Shown piece by piece: positions 1-11,006 of a stretch of 64,000 nt of DNA; position 1 is the first letter of the stretch, and every line of letters starts with the position of its first letter. The position numbers and the translations under genes are program-made. The notes beneath the pieces are model-generated. The model worked only from the letters and a program-made list of their open reading frames with translations. It was not told the DNA's origin and did no database searches. This DNA comes from Takakia lepidozioides. Its lineage: Eukaryota > Streptophyta > Takakiopsida > Takakiales > Takakiaceae. Location: NCBI GenBank assembly GCA_030704615.1, contig CM060732.1:29305053-29369052 (forward strand). Reading direction: 5' to 3'.

Positions 1-934
1 TCACTATACACATGTGCTCAAATTGGCTAATGTGTACATCGGGATCCCATTTTCCTGAATATATTGGAAAATGTGGTTTTGCCCGTGTTGGTTGTAACGC
101 CATCTGTGGCCCTACCCTCTGCCCACTTGCAGATGTTGGCACCCTTGCTGGTGCTGGTCCTTGAGGACCTGTTGTAGTTGTGGTGGATCTTCCACCCAGT
201 GGTGGCCCCTGAGCACTCCCTGCTACTGGCCCCACGATATTCACAATATTCCCAGCTCCAGTTGCACTACTTCCCACACTCCCTGTCCCCCCAGAGCCAG
301 ATCCAAGTAGCCCGCCTGATCCCCCTGAGCCGACACCTTCGTTGGCCTGTGATCCAAGTGCTCCACTTGATCCAGGTCCAACGGGTTGGGATGTCCTGGT
401 TGTAGTCTCAACCTCAGCTGTTGGGTCTACTTCTTCATACTCTTCCTCTTCCAATCTCTTCTCTCTGTTTTCATCCTCCAAGTTCTGCCCTTGGGTTTCT
501 TCTTCACTCATGTAACTCAACTGTAATGGTGTTGGAGAGTCTGAACTCTCCGTTGGCTCTGCCATATCCTCTCCTCCTTCTTCACCTTCCGCTTCAGAAA
601 CTGGAGTTCCTGCTTTTGGTGTTCCATGCCAACTCTTATCAAAGATTTTTGTCAAATCTTTTATCCAGGGATGTACCTCAGATCTTTCACCTCGTGATTG
701 ATCTTCTTCCCGTACCTATTCCCTTAATCTTTCTTGCAAAGAAAAAGAAGGAGTGGCGTCCAACTCTAGTTCTTCCGGTATGGGTGATGTACTCTCTGAT
801 CTTAATGGTGTGAGAGGTCCAGATGATTCCCCTATGTCTATTCTTCTCTCCCAAAGATATGGATAATTAGCTTTCAGATAGCTTTCTTTTTTTGCTGAAT
901 ATCTCTGGAGTCTAGCTTCTCTTTCATCACTCAT
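1..934 (-). pseudogene. Gag of truncated family 1 element, partial
   Basis: The frame starts MSDEREARLQRYS and matches the gag N-terminal region of the complete copy (59660-60352). A Leu codon of that copy is a TAG stop here at 714-716, so the frame is cut after 72 residues. Beyond the stop the Glu/Ser-rich and Gly/Ser-rich linker continues, and the frame stays open where the complete copy loses one base of a C run. The structural core lies mostly outside the window. Gag would form the particle that packages element RNA. It is degraded here by at least the nonsense change. Confidence 0.75.
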
Positions 935-1649
935 GTCCCATGTCTTTCATTTCTTTTTTGTGGCAATAACCAAAACTCTCTTCTGTAATATCTCTCGTAT
1001 ATGCCTGGGTTTGTTTCAAGCTTCAATGCACCCTTGGCTATACTAGAAGTCTCAGTTACCATATAACCATATGGCAAACAAGTCTGGAAAGCTGTTCTTG
1101 GTGTGAGTTTGATCCACATAATATCCTTTGGAATCCAATTCTTTACCAGTACAAGCTCTTCATGCATATGAGTATAAACATTCACTTTTCTTTCCTCCCA
1201 GCCTTCAAACTCTACTCTCTTAATGGATAGCAATGCTATCACATAAACTAGTGTTGGTAACCAACGTGCTCTTCCTCTACAGGCCACTTGATAAATCTTT
1301 ATCACTCCTTTCTCCAGACCCCACTCAGGGTCAGCATCATGCACTCTCTTAAGAATGTTTTCTTTACAACCGTCTGGCAATTCCAAGAACCTCTGAAAGA
1401 TCGTTTGGACAATCTTTCCTTCTCAGTTTCACAGGGAATTTGATTCACATCAAATTCTTTAATTCTCCAACCATCATGATCCCACCAGATGCATGTCACA
1501 TCTGGTTGTTCATGACCCAGTTCCCCAGTATGGTCGCCAAATGTCGAGCGGCTTTTACTCACCCATCCCTTCGCTATCCGAGGTGGGAACTCCAAGATAG
1601 AAGAGTTGGAAATCTCTAAGCACTCAGCCCGCTCAGAACAATTAGTCAT
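931..1649 (-). pseudogene. 5' leader ORF of truncated element, frameshifted
   Basis: This is the counterpart of the 231-residue leader ORF at 60374-61069 and is likewise entered from inside the LTR. Two overlapping frames (1302-1649 and 931-1386) together cover it. A single-base difference near 1397-1402 relative to the complete copy breaks the frame. Recognisable shared stretches are the WVSKSR segment spanning the LTR end, the HTGELGHEQPD segment over the primer-binding site, and YGYMVTETSS near the C terminus. I do not recognise a known domain. Confidence 0.6.
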
Positions 1650-2499
1650 GACCTACAACCAGTGTATCATGGGGGTGTTTCCTATTTGTATTCCTTCCCG
1701 TATTCATGTTAGCTAGTTACCTTACTGTTGGTATTTAAGTATCAAATTGCTTCAGCAATCTATCGGATTCCATCAACTCATCCATTCATTCCACAGCTTC
1801 ACTCAGATCTCTCTACACAGTGTGAGTATGAAGTATGTATCAGATTAATATCTATCAAGTATCAGGCTAAAGCCATGGAGTCTCTAATCTGCTCTACATT
1901 ACAACTCTACTGCTTGCATTCATCAAGCATCAACAGATCGTTCTCCTCCTACTCCGTGCTCTCCCTCTTTCTACTCAGAGATGCGCTCTCCGCTTCATTT
2001 CCAAGCCCCGATGCCAGAAATCCCCCCCACCAAGAAGTGATTTCCCCAAGAAGTGATCCCCTTTCCAGTCCCCGCTCCTGGCTTTATCTTCCTACCCGTT
2101 GTTCTAACCGTTTCCCTCACTAACCGTCATCCGTGAACTAGCATGTTCCATTCGCAAATGTTGTTTCCCACAGTCGTTCCCTGTCCTGCTGTCCTTTCCC
2201 TATGGTCGTGACAGCTGTGTCAAGCTATGACTGGCTGTGTGAAACTGTGACGGGTTGTGACTGGCTGTGCGACTGTGTCGGGCTGTGTCGAGCTGTAACT
2301 GGCTGTGCGACTGTGTCGGGCTGTGTCGGGCTGTGACTGGCTGTGCGAAGCTGTGACTGGCTGTGTTGGGCTGTGTATCTCCCCCCCTAAAGCCTGTTGC
2401 TATCACCCCTAAGGCTCCTGTTGGTCTCAGTCTGTGTAAAAATTAAGGGTACCCCACAGATCCCGTAAAAGCGTCTAAGTCCTAAGCAGCCCTCTAACA
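1542..2499 (-). repeat. LTR of family 1 element (internal, single)
   Basis: It begins TGTCGAGCGG and ends CTCTAACA on the plus strand, matching both LTRs of the complete element end to end, though more diverged than they are from each other. It contains a GGCTGTG-type minisatellite at about 2211-2375. A primer-binding sequence follows at 1521-1539 (minus strand TGGCGACCATACTGG). On the other side it joins directly to the downstream ORF with no spacer and without the G-rich polypurine tract of the complete copy. Confidence 0.9.
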
Positions 2500-3789
2500 C
2501 ACTCTCATCTCCTTTCTCTCCCGAGTATCAAGTATGCAAGAATCTAGAATTATTTGAGCAATGATTGGACCAAACACAATGATCGGAGACTTTGCAGTAG
2601 TGCCCTGTAACCTCTTCATCTCGTCCACCAATCCGTTGTGCATTAATTCCGCCCAAGCGACATCCTCTCCCCTCAAAGCTTTCAAGATCTCCTCTGTGAA
2701 GGACCTGCTCAAATATTGTTGGTTCTGTTTCATGGCAAACAGAACGTTCAAGATTTGGCCAACCTCCCTAAGCCCTGGGTACTCGGCTTTGGTACAAGCA
2801 AAACCTTGAGTTTTAAATAAACTCCCTTCTTGGAACAAATTCCCTATCTGCAATCTTGCCCTGTGCTCATCCACCTCCACATGTCCTGATGGCAAATCAA
2901 ACAGTTGTTGCAGGTACTGGGGAGTAATTTCTATATCTACTCCCCTCACCTGAGTAACTCCTGTCCGAGGCTCAAAGTTTTGAAGAAATTGTATCATGAA
3001 CTGCCGATGATGCAGGGACCAGTCCTTGCGTAGCAATCCCTCCAATCGCAGCTCCTTCAGTAGCTGCACCGCCTTTGGTGCAGCGATCGTTTGCTTCTGT
3101 AAGATTGTGGTGCTTTTCACCCTGATATCTTCCATTCCTCTCACTCTCTTCATTCTGGACAAACAGACAGGTTTTGGTTGCAACAACTGAAGAAACGCCT
3201 GCAGGGCACAAAGCATAAAAGTATGGTTGGCGCAGAATGAAATGGGTAAGTGCTTGTAAGCCTGTGGGGCTTGCAAGTAGCGATTTAGAGAAAATGTACT
3301 CTCCGTTCGTCTGTCCTTGTGCCACTGTGTAAGTAGTAAGGCGAGCGTGTAGTCTGTTATTTCCGCCATAGCTTCAAAGCTATAGCTTTGATTGTCTCTC
3401 CTGACGAGACGCCCGTTACTTGGAACGACGCCGACTCTTGCGCTCAAAATCCCTTCAATTTCTTGATTCCGCTTCTTGGAAAATACCCTCTGCAGGTAAT
3501 TCTGGCTCATGATTGGCTGTTGGCTGTGTGATTGGTTTTGTAGTTTAATTCCCTTCCATGGATTTTCCACTCTGGACTGTCCATTAGGATAGCACATGTG
3601 ACATGGATTTCGTTTTTTGGTACTTTTAAAGGGTTCCGTTACCCTTTCCCTGTATGCATTAATGGGCCCATAATAAGTTAATGTGTCGGGTAGGTACTTT
3701 GATGGCCAATTTTGTCTTCTTTCTTGATGACACTCGCTCTTGCAATCCATGTTCGGCTGTGTGTCTCGCCCTGGCGTCCACATGTCCAT
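2494..3789 (-). CDS. Downstream (env-position) ORF of gypsy element, truncated at LTR
   Basis: This is an open frame of 431 residues lying 3' of integrase. It aligns over its length with 52690-53975 of the complete copy, where one base loss breaks the frame. Conserved stretches include FSLNRYLQAPQAYKHLPI, the YLQQLFDLPSGHVEVDEHRA segment, QQYLSRSFTEEILK, and KSPIIVFGPIIAQIIL. No enzyme motif, signal peptide or membrane segment is visible. The protein stops in the first bases of the LTR (TGTTAG), so the coiled-coil and C-terminal regions present in the complete copy are absent. Extra ORFs downstream of pol are known in several plant gypsy lineages; the function here is unknown. Confidence 0.6.
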   Translation of the reverse strand: MDMWTPGRDTQPNMDCKSECHQERRQNWPSKYLPDTLTYYGPINAYRERVTEPFKSTKKRNPCHMCYPNGQSRVENPWKGIKLQNQSHSQQPIMSQNYLQRVFSKKRNQEIEGILSARVGVVPSNGRLVRRDNQSYSFEAMAEITDYTLALLLTQWHKDRRTESTFSLNRYLQAPQAYKHLPISFCANHTFMLCALQAFLQLLQPKPVCLSRMKRVRGMEDIRVKSTTILQKQTIAAPKAVQLLKELRLEGLLRKDWSLHHRQFMIQFLQNFEPRTGVTQVRGVDIEITPQYLQQLFDLPSGHVEVDEHRARLQIGNLFQEGSLFKTQGFACTKAEYPGLREVGQILNVLFAMKQNQQYLSRSFTEEILKALRGEDVAWAELMHNGLVDEMKRLQGTTAKSPIIVFGPIIAQIILDSCILDTRERKEMRVC

Positions 3790-3854
3790 TTCTAAACGTT
3801 CCTCTGTCCACTTTTCCGCCGGCCACTCTCCGGATGTTAACCCACGTCCACCTG

Positions 3855-5121
3855 TTACTGATCATATGGATTGTGTAACCCCAGTAGGCTGTGTTGAGCT
3901 GTGACAGGCTGTGTCATACTGTGGTACGCTGTGATAGGCTGTGACACGCTGTGGTAGGTTGTGATAGACTGTGTCACGCTGTGATGGGCTGTGATAGGCT
4001 GTGTCGCGCCGTGATGGGCTGTGATAGGCTGTGCCACACTGTGATAGGCTGTGTCGCGCCGTGATGGGCTGTGATAGGCTGTGTCGCACTTGTACTGCCC
4101 GCCCTGGTCATATATGCTCGGCCTAGCGACAAGTGCTCCATACTCCGTTGGTATCACTGGCGCAGCTTGTGACTGCTTCTGCGTTTCAACATGCAAATCA
4201 TGCTGCAATGGTTTGTCATTGATACCACTGTACCCCTTCAACTTATTGGCATTGACTCTTCCAGCATCTCTTTGTTAATGGTTTGTAACATGGCGGTGTT
4301 GTTATCATACATCTTCTGTATGACATAAGGTCCTTTCCATGGTGATTTAAGCTTAGAAGCTTTAATCTTTCCCTTCTTCTGCAACCAGAGAACCAAATCT
4401 CCCGTCTTAAAAATCTTTAACTTGCCTTCATCAAACTGTTCCTTCCTCTTCATCTGAATTCTGGTCATGTTATCAGCTGCATCAGCACGTACTTCTTCCA
4501 CATGGTATAATTTATGTTTCCTGACCTTAATTGAATCTTGCAATTCCATTCTCTTTCCCCATTCCGTTCTCATGGTAGATAACAGGAATTCCCTGGAAGT
4601 AAAGCTTCCATACCATAAACTAATTGGAATGGTGTATACTTAGTGGTGACTTTATATGAAGTCATGTATGACCACAAAGCTGTCAGCAGCTTTGTATCCC
4701 AATCCGTTCTGTTTGCATTGACTATCTTAGCCAAGATAGTACATAGTATTTTGTTGGTAGCCTCTGCCTGCCCATTACCCTGTGGGTAATACGTTGTACT
4801 CTTCCTATGCACAATCGTGAACTCTTTAGTCAATAGTTCAATGGTCTCATTAATGAAGTGACTTCCCTGATCACTGATAAATTCCAAGGGACAGCCAAAT
4901 CGTGTAAGTATGTTCTCATACAGGAACCTTGCTGTGGACTTGGCTGTGTTGTCCCTCAAAGCTTTAGCTTCCACCCACTTCGTAGTATAATCAGTGGCTG
5001 TAATTATGTACTTGTTTTGTGTATTCTTGGCCGGTGGGTTAATTGGTCCAACAAAGTCTAGTCCCCATTTTTGAAATGGTTCCGTAGGCATTGTAGGATG
5101 CAAAGCTATCTTCCCAGATCT
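3855..5121 (-). pseudogene. Integrase catalytic core to C terminus, broken
   Basis: The core region reads WGLDFVGPINPP, TDYTTKWVEAKA, FISDQGSHF and NGQAEATNK, which are the D, D and E segments of a retroviral-type integrase. The C-terminal part carries a GDLVLWLQKKGK segment like the integrase GPY/F-side domain, then the 10-residue Thr/Gln/Pro/His repeats. Two single-base losses relative to the complete copy (near 4590 and 4265) shift the frame, while the base missing from the complete copy near 54860 is present here. The N-terminal zinc domain, RT and protease are missing. Confidence 0.8.
3889..4085 (+). repeat. GGCTGTGATA minisatellite inside integrase C-terminal extension
   Basis: Tandem units of about 10-11 bp, often paired into about 30 bp, are built around GGCTGTGATA and GCTGTGTCGCGC. 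On the minus strand the array translates to Gln-Pro-Ile-Thr-Ala-Tyr/His-His repeats at the end of the integrase frame. The equivalent array in the complete copy is at 54001-54220. The same GGCTGTG motif makes up the LTR minisatellite. Confidence 0.85.
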
Positions 5122-6074
5122 GAGGTAGCCTATACTATATGCGCACACAAATGCATGCATATGGAGGAATGTATGCGTGCATACAAATTTTAGATATGCA
5201 TAGGAACAATTTTATATGCACAACACTTAAATAAGGGTACCCAAAAAAATAAAATAAAATTGTGATTCATCTAATCTTAGGGTCCATAGTCAAAATATCA
5301 AAGGATGGAATAAGAATATTCTATATAGAATATTTCCTATTCATTGTATTATTATTCCACATGGATGAGTATAGGAATGGGAGAGGAATATGTTGCTTTT
5401 ATGGCTTTCCGACATGAGAAAAAAGGTCGAAAAATTAAAAAGTGGCGAGGCACGGCTCCTTGTTAGATACAAATGGTGAAGGTACGGGCTCTTCCAATGG
5501 TGGGAGTCTAGTTTGAAGTTCATAATGGGGCAATGCTAAGGGAATGTTAGGGAGCTTGACAATGCTAGGGAGCTTGTTACATAGGTTTTGCAGTATCTAT
5601 ATATCTATCTTCTGAAACATTTTTATTTTACAAAAACATAATGTCCATCAGAGATAGAACCCACAACCTATCAGGTATCAAGCCTAGTTCATACCACTAC
5701 ACTACCCATTCAGACTTGAAACACTAATGAAATGAAACACTAATGAGATAAAGATAGTCACCCTGTGTGTACATAACATGCCACAATCCTCATAAGGGTT
5801 GATCTTACTAATGATGAAATTTGATAGTGCTGAAGTGCATGTCGAACTTGCATTAAGGTAAAGGGATCTATGAAATGCAGTAGAGATCTATGTACAAACT
5901 ATTACATAGATAAATCAAATGACAGGAAGATAACATGAAATCTGATTTCAACACCATGTCATTTGCCCCATTTGTTTTACCTTACACTAGAGAGAAATAC
6001 ATGTATCATAAAAAATAACAAAAAATTCGGACTGACAATGAGGACAATGTATTGTATATGTAATTTCTAATTAC
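5122..6074. other. Non-coding spacer with a tRNA-like motif pair
   Basis: No coding frame is convincing. The stretch is AT-rich. On the minus strand at about 5650-5710 there is an A-box-like TAGTGTAGTGG followed, about 35 nt later, by GGTTCTATCTC, close to a B box. That spacing is like the head of a tRNA-derived SINE, but no tail or target duplication was found. Confidence 0.4.
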
Positions 6075-7440
6075 CTACATAACATCATCAGCTGATACTT
6101 CATCATCCGTGTCATAAGCCTGTGATTCAGAGGCATACACATCCATGAAAGCCTCAACTCTACACAACCTATCCACGGATTGTCCAACAATAGCTGCTCT
6201 TCGGTCAAACAACAGATCATTAGAAAGACCTACATCACGTTGTTGATGTATTGAATGGAAAGCTTGGGACTCGGCATACGAAGGTAGATAAAACGATGAA
6301 AGAGGATTTTGGGGTAGACTATGGTAGATGGTCCGCACAATCCCATCACTGCATCACACATACATGTATTTTTATGTTAACAAATCAAATGGGAATGGTT
6401 TGCTTTGAGATTGCAACAAAGGGAATGGAGGCGAGACATACTCACTAGGAAGTACTGCCGAGATGAAGACCAAGCTTGCGCGCCACCTTAGGAGCGGGGG
6501 GTTCCAACAAACTCATAGGACGTTGAATGGTTGGAGTTACCACAGATGAAACCAAAACGGGTTGAGTATTTTGAAGTGCAGAGAGACATGTTGCATACAA
6601 CATCTGGTCCCCCTCAAGACCAAATACGTGATGTCCAGACTCGCGGGCAGCAATAAATGTAGAACCTGCAGGAAAAAAACATGCAATGATGATATTATAT
6701 CGGATAACAGTTAATGATCATGAATCAGCTCAGAAGATTTTAATTACAAAATGGAGACCAATGCAAACTTGTGCCAGCTGTGAGATCCAAAATGCGGGAG
6801 CCAGGAGGTGAGCATGTCTCCAACAACACTTGCATGAAGGCGGGACTACGGTCTCGCGCACCCCTCCAGGCTTGTTGAGGAGTTTGCATGGGTAGTGCAA
6901 CATCTGGAATGTGGTTGTAGATGGCATCCAACTCAACAGGGTCTGCAAGGGGGTCCACAACTTTGCCAGACTCACGCAGTTTGAATAGTCCTCCTTGCTT
7001 GGTGAGGACATGGGCGTGGAAGAACATGGTCTGTTAGACGTGCCATTTCCACAAAAACAGTGCACCCGGATGGTTTAATAATATGTATGAGAGTAGGAAG
7101 ATGAAACATCAAATGAGATATTGAAGAGGGATGATTTTTACCTTTCCTGTCTGAGTGTGTAGAGGGGTGGTATTGATGCAAGTATATTTCCTTGATAATA
7201 CGGAAATAGAGCTGCCCCTGGAGTAAGAAAAGAGCTCCAATGCAAAGGAATCATCGGAGCCCTGCAAGAACACCAAGCATCCATTGTCATCCAACAGGTC
7301 ATTAGCAATGGAGAATGCATACTCAACAACACTATACATTCTTCGACCAAGCAAACTCCATTTTTCTCGAGTTATGGTCATCATCCTCGAACAAACCTTT
7401 TCCACATGAAGACTGTTGGAAGCCCTGCTGTAGAAAACCT
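6075..7440 (-). pseudogene. Methyltransferase-like gene, copy A, 5'-truncated
   Basis: Four exons can be joined at good splice sites: about 7440-7142, 7030-6769, 6665-6446 and 6348-6075 (stop). The protein has LLDDNGCLVFLQ, then RDRSPAFMQVLLETCSPPG, the SAM-type loop RILDLTAGT split by an intron, and GHHVFGLEGD. This order resembles the C-terminal half of N6/N4-type DNA methyltransferases (pfam N6_N4_Mtase). Intron positions equal those of copies B and C, including the phase-1 intron inside the glycine loop. The last exon carries the shared FYLPSYAE tail motif and an acidic end. In A the loop reads GTSS where B and C have GTGA. The 5' half, including the motif IV region, is missing: upstream sequence is a chromovirus fragment on the other strand. 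Confidence 0.6.
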
Positions 7441-7444
7441 TGCT

Positions 7445-7984
7445 ACTCATCTCACTACGATTCACAATGAGCTTACATTCCACCTCGCATAAGTTCAAAA
7501 ACAATACAAGGAGTACGCAAATCAACGTCGTCAACTTCAACCCCAGTTCAAGGTCGAAGATCGTGTGTGGCTTCTTCGACGGGACATACAAACATTGCGA
7601 CCATCAAGGAAGTTGGATTATCAACGTCTGGGACCATTCAAAATTATTCGACAAATAAATCCGGTCAGTTTTCGGCTTGAATTTCCATGAAGTATGCGCA
7701 TCCATCCAGTCTTTCATGTTTCATTATTGGAGTTGTATCATCCATCGAATATTCCAGGAAGAGTCTCCGTACCACCTCCACCAATCGAAGTCAATCGGGA
7801 AATTGAGTATGAAGTCGACGAAGTCCTAGACTCCCGCATCAAGTATAAACGTCTTGAGTATTTCGTACATTGGAAAGACTACGACATCAGCGAACAAACG
7901 TGGGAACCTTCATCCAACCTCGCCAATGCATCTGACAAAGTCCAAGGTGAAGACTCCACATTCAATGTACCTGATACACGCTAA
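7445..7984 (+). pseudogene. Chromovirus integrase C-terminal end with chromodomain
   Basis: The frame reads YKEYANQRRQLQPQ, then DRVWLLRRD, LGPFKII, HPVFHVSLLE and the chromodomain-like segments EYEVDEVLDSR, FVHWKDY and TWEPSSNL. That is the usual end of a Ty3/gypsy chromovirus pol, where the chromodomain guides insertion into chromatin. There is a stop in the N-terminal part (AVQ-like TAA near 7487) and a TGA at 7688-7690 just before the HPVFHVS motif. Everything 5' of the integrase C terminus is missing. It abuts methyltransferase-like copy A in opposite orientation. Confidence 0.85.
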
Positions 7985-8054
7985 GGAGGGAGGAGCACCA
8001 CACATCAGTATATATAGCTAGACTTCCAACACTCTTGCATCTTGTATTGGCAAT

Positions 8055-8456
8055 ATGGAGTCACATGAACCAGATACATTGGAGTTGTCGCTTACCCAGC
8101 TACCAGATCAGCCGTTTCGACTCTTACGACCTTCAACATCATGCCGACGCTCTCGAGACGATGGGCCACCAATGCGACGCGTACTTCCTCGTCTAGATCC
8201 CGTACGACGACAAGTGGAGCGTACTCGAAGTCTGATAATTCTGTTGGAGGTTGAGGCTTCGGACCCAGAGGACAACGAAATCATGTTTGAAGGTAGCTTC
8301 GAAAATCAGAATGCTCAAATCACTGCGTGGTCCCAAGTTCAAGGTGTTGGACACTATCGATGGTTGCAGAGACCTATAAATCATTTGAGTCAAGAACGAA
8401 GAGCCGAATACTTGACAAGTACCATTCGCCGGATTTTGGATTTTTTCCAACTCTAA
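8055..8456 (+). CDS. Small ORF between chromodomain and 3' LTR
   Basis: This is an ATG-started frame of 133 residues, rich in Arg, Pro and acidic residues, ending ILDFFQL. It lies between the chromodomain stop and the polypurine tract of the same element. I see no known domain. It may be an accessory ORF of the chromovirus or chance coding in its 3' untranslated part. A second copy of the element would be needed to judge. Confidence 0.35.
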   Translation: MESHEPDTLELSLTQLPDQPFRLLRPSTSCRRSRDDGPPMRRVLPRLDPVRRQVERTRSLIILLEVEASDPEDNEIMFEGSFENQNAQITAWSQVQGVGHYRWLQRPINHLSQERRAEYLTSTIRRILDFFQL

Positions 8457-8586
8457 GCAAGTCCAAGATTTTACCGCTCCTCGAGGAACTCGGCGCTAGA
8501 TGAGAGGGTGATGTCAAGGACATAGCCCAGAGGAACTTATCAGGAGTAAATACCAGAAGTTATCAAGTTACCATGTTACCGGAAGT

Positions 8587-8642
8587 TACCATGATTTACC
8601 ATGATTTATCATGATCTACCATGATTTACCATAACTTATCAA
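8587..8642 (+). repeat. Short tandem repeat ACCATGATTT
   Basis: Five to six imperfect units of about 11 bp (ACCATGATTT, TATCATGATC and variants) lie in the proximal part of the LTR, in its U3 position. Confidence 0.7.
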
Positions 8643-9200
8643 GTTACCGAGAGTTTACCAAATTACCAAGAGTAACTTGGGAAACTGCTCAGGAAGCTTC
8701 ATTTGGAGGAAACTTCTCCATCAAGATACCTCCTTTGTTTAAGGAAGCTTCTCCATCAAGAAACCTTTGTTTAATCTTGGAAACTTCTCCAGCAAGCAAC
8801 CTCCATAGGGGAAGCTTCTTAAGGAAGCTTCTTAGTAGCACAGGGTAAAACCCTGCGCAACCCTAATGTCTTTCTTTTTGCGCTAAAAGAGTGCGCGCGA
8901 TGGCGGCTTGGAGGTGGCGATGGTGCTCGTGCTGCAGATACCATGAGCTGTCAATCCCCGGAGTGTTTAAGGCTCTTGTGAGCGCCGCCTCTGCGGGCTC
9001 TTTAAGGCGATGGCGGTGGCTTAGAGATGAGGGAAGATTCACTGTCTCATCTGTCTGTTTTTTGCTGCACAATGGAACAAAAGCAGTAATGGCGGATGTA
9101 CCACCTGCCTACTTGTGAAGTTTCCCTAGGAACCCTCCTCTGGATCTTTGATGAATGGTTGCGTCTTGGTAGAACAATGAAGTCTCTCTCTCCCTCCCTT

Positions 9201-9207
9201 TATAAAC
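9201..9207 (+). promoter_or_regulatory. TATA-like box in chromovirus LTR
   Basis: TTATAAA followed by CCCTACC, about 690 bp into the LTR and preceded by a CT-rich stretch. Position and composition suit an LTR core promoter. No transcription start can be seen from sequence. Confidence 0.4.
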
Positions 9208-9482
9208 CCTACCTTATGAGACAAAGCTATTTTTTCTTGTGCTTGGCAAGACTTTGCTTTGGTTAAGGTAGCAGTGTTGTGGTGTTGGCGGAGACCTCCC
9301 TACACGGTTGGGCTTGTGGAGAGATGGCGACCATCCCCCAAACAGTAAAAAAGTTTTTTTTTTTTTTTTGTCTTGCTTCCCTGCTTTCTTTGGCATTCTC
9401 TGTGCTTAGATTCAAGTGTATTTGACCTCGATAGCAAGTGTGGAAGCCTGCTACTCACCTCGTGCATCCTCACTAACTCACA

Positions 9483-10965
9483 ATGTGTTGTGGTTGTTTT
9501 TGGGACGGCCACAGGTGAGGGCTTCCACTTAATATGCTGATGTTTAGGTGCTGCTGGATACCAAGTGGGTTGCAGAGCTGTAGAAGGGGTTGCTGGCCAT
9601 GGATTCATCTTAAAATGCTGAAAAACTAAACTACTCTATGGTTTTTCTTGATCCTACCTCTTTCTTTTATCTATGAAGAACAAGTTTAGTGTTGTTTAGG
9701 TTGGGCTATTTCGGCCCAGCCAATGGAAGGTCTTTGCTTTGTTGTGACAGCCGAGTTTATGATGGCTTATGTGAGACAACATCTGTTTTTCGGGCCCTAG
9801 TTTGCTTTGCTTGCCTTTAGTGACTGGCCTTTGAAGCAGCCAAGGAGTTTAAGTGGAAATACTCCCTGGGCATGGTGTAATGACATGGTTAAATATGGTG
9901 TGGTGTAAATGTGGTATGTAGGCAATATCTTGTATTGTCATGGGCTGTTTGTGCAGTGTCATATGCTTGCTTTGTTGTGTCATAAACTCTGATTCTCAGC
10001 TGCAGCATGGTTGAAATGATAAGGCACCAACACTTGGTTTTTTTTCAAGCTGTGCTGCAGGCCAGTTTAAACAAATATTTGCAGGCAAGGTTATTTGAAT
10101 CTGAGGTACCCCAAGTCCTGATTTTTAACCTACATGACAATCATGGGGTTTGAGCAAGTACACTTGGATTCTAGCTTGTGGACATCAATCAACTCAGCTT
10201 ATAAATGTGTGAGATCATTTGACCTGCAATGCATTAAGGCCAAATATGGCCGAGTGCCCACCATCCCACCCAGACCTCTGAATGTATATCCTGATTATGA
10301 CTGGTGGTCAATCAGTATTTTTACTTACTCTTTGGGTTATGAAGATTATGACATGAACACATTATTGTGCATGGAGGTAATTATGGGTTTTCTAGCTTGA
10401 TGATTGATGGATAGTGCCACTGAAAAGTGGCTGATATGTCTCATTATTCTTATTCTTCTTGACAACGACCCTAGGGGTCTTGTCCTTGTCTTGACATGAC
10501 AAAAGTATCTTCCCTCTCTCTCCATGAAATTGAAACTGAAGAACAATTCTTCTATTGTCCTATGTACTATGAGATCCGTGGGGATCCACTGTCTACTCCG
10601 TGGAACCCAAACTCTCACTGAATCTCACTATAAGGATCAGAAATGCATGGCTGCTTACCTGCAGTTGGGCGCCTCACGCAACAGCTCTTTCATGCTGGTG
10701 CTCCGCCACCAGGTCGTGTGGGCGCACTCCCTCGCTCAAACAACCCAAAAAAAAAAAAAACGAGGGAGAGAATGAGGGAGAGTGAGAGCTGAGAGGGAGA
10801 ATGAGAGAGAGAGAAGGAGAGGGAGGGCAGCTCCCTCATGCGGCAGCTCCTTCACGCTGGCGGTCCCGCGGCGTTGGCGTTCCACAAGCAGGTCGCGGGG
10901 GCGCGCTCCCAGCTCGCTCAAATAGCTATAATATATATATATATATAATTTTATTAAAAAAAAAT

Positions 10966-11006
<41 letters not shown>

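Larger units (their letters stand above)
1..5121 (-). mobile_element. Truncated Ty3/gypsy copy (family 1), LTR-centred
   Basis: This is a second copy of the element found complete at 48715-61956. Read on the minus strand, the order is integrase C-terminal half, downstream ORF, one LTR, primer-binding region, leader ORF and gag, which runs off the window. The LTR therefore serves as 3' LTR to one unit and 5' LTR to the next, as in tandem elements sharing an LTR. Homology to the complete copy stops abruptly at an AGATCT near 5121, inside the integrase core. The part corresponding to about 3 kb of 3' internal sequence in the complete copy is missing between the downstream ORF and the LTR. The copy carries stops and frameshifts and is probably dead. 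Confidence 0.85.
8498..9482 (+). mobile_element. Polypurine tract and 3' LTR of the chromovirus (3' end approximate)
   Basis: A purine stretch AGATGAGAGGGTGA precedes TGTCAAGGACATAG, the expected polypurine tract and LTR start at 8512. The region contains a short tandem array (ATGATTTACC-like units, about 8587-8642) and a TATA-like TTATAAA at 9201-9207. The 3' end is not certain: a CA end at about 9482 is possible, but no second LTR is present to confirm it. Confidence 0.5.
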
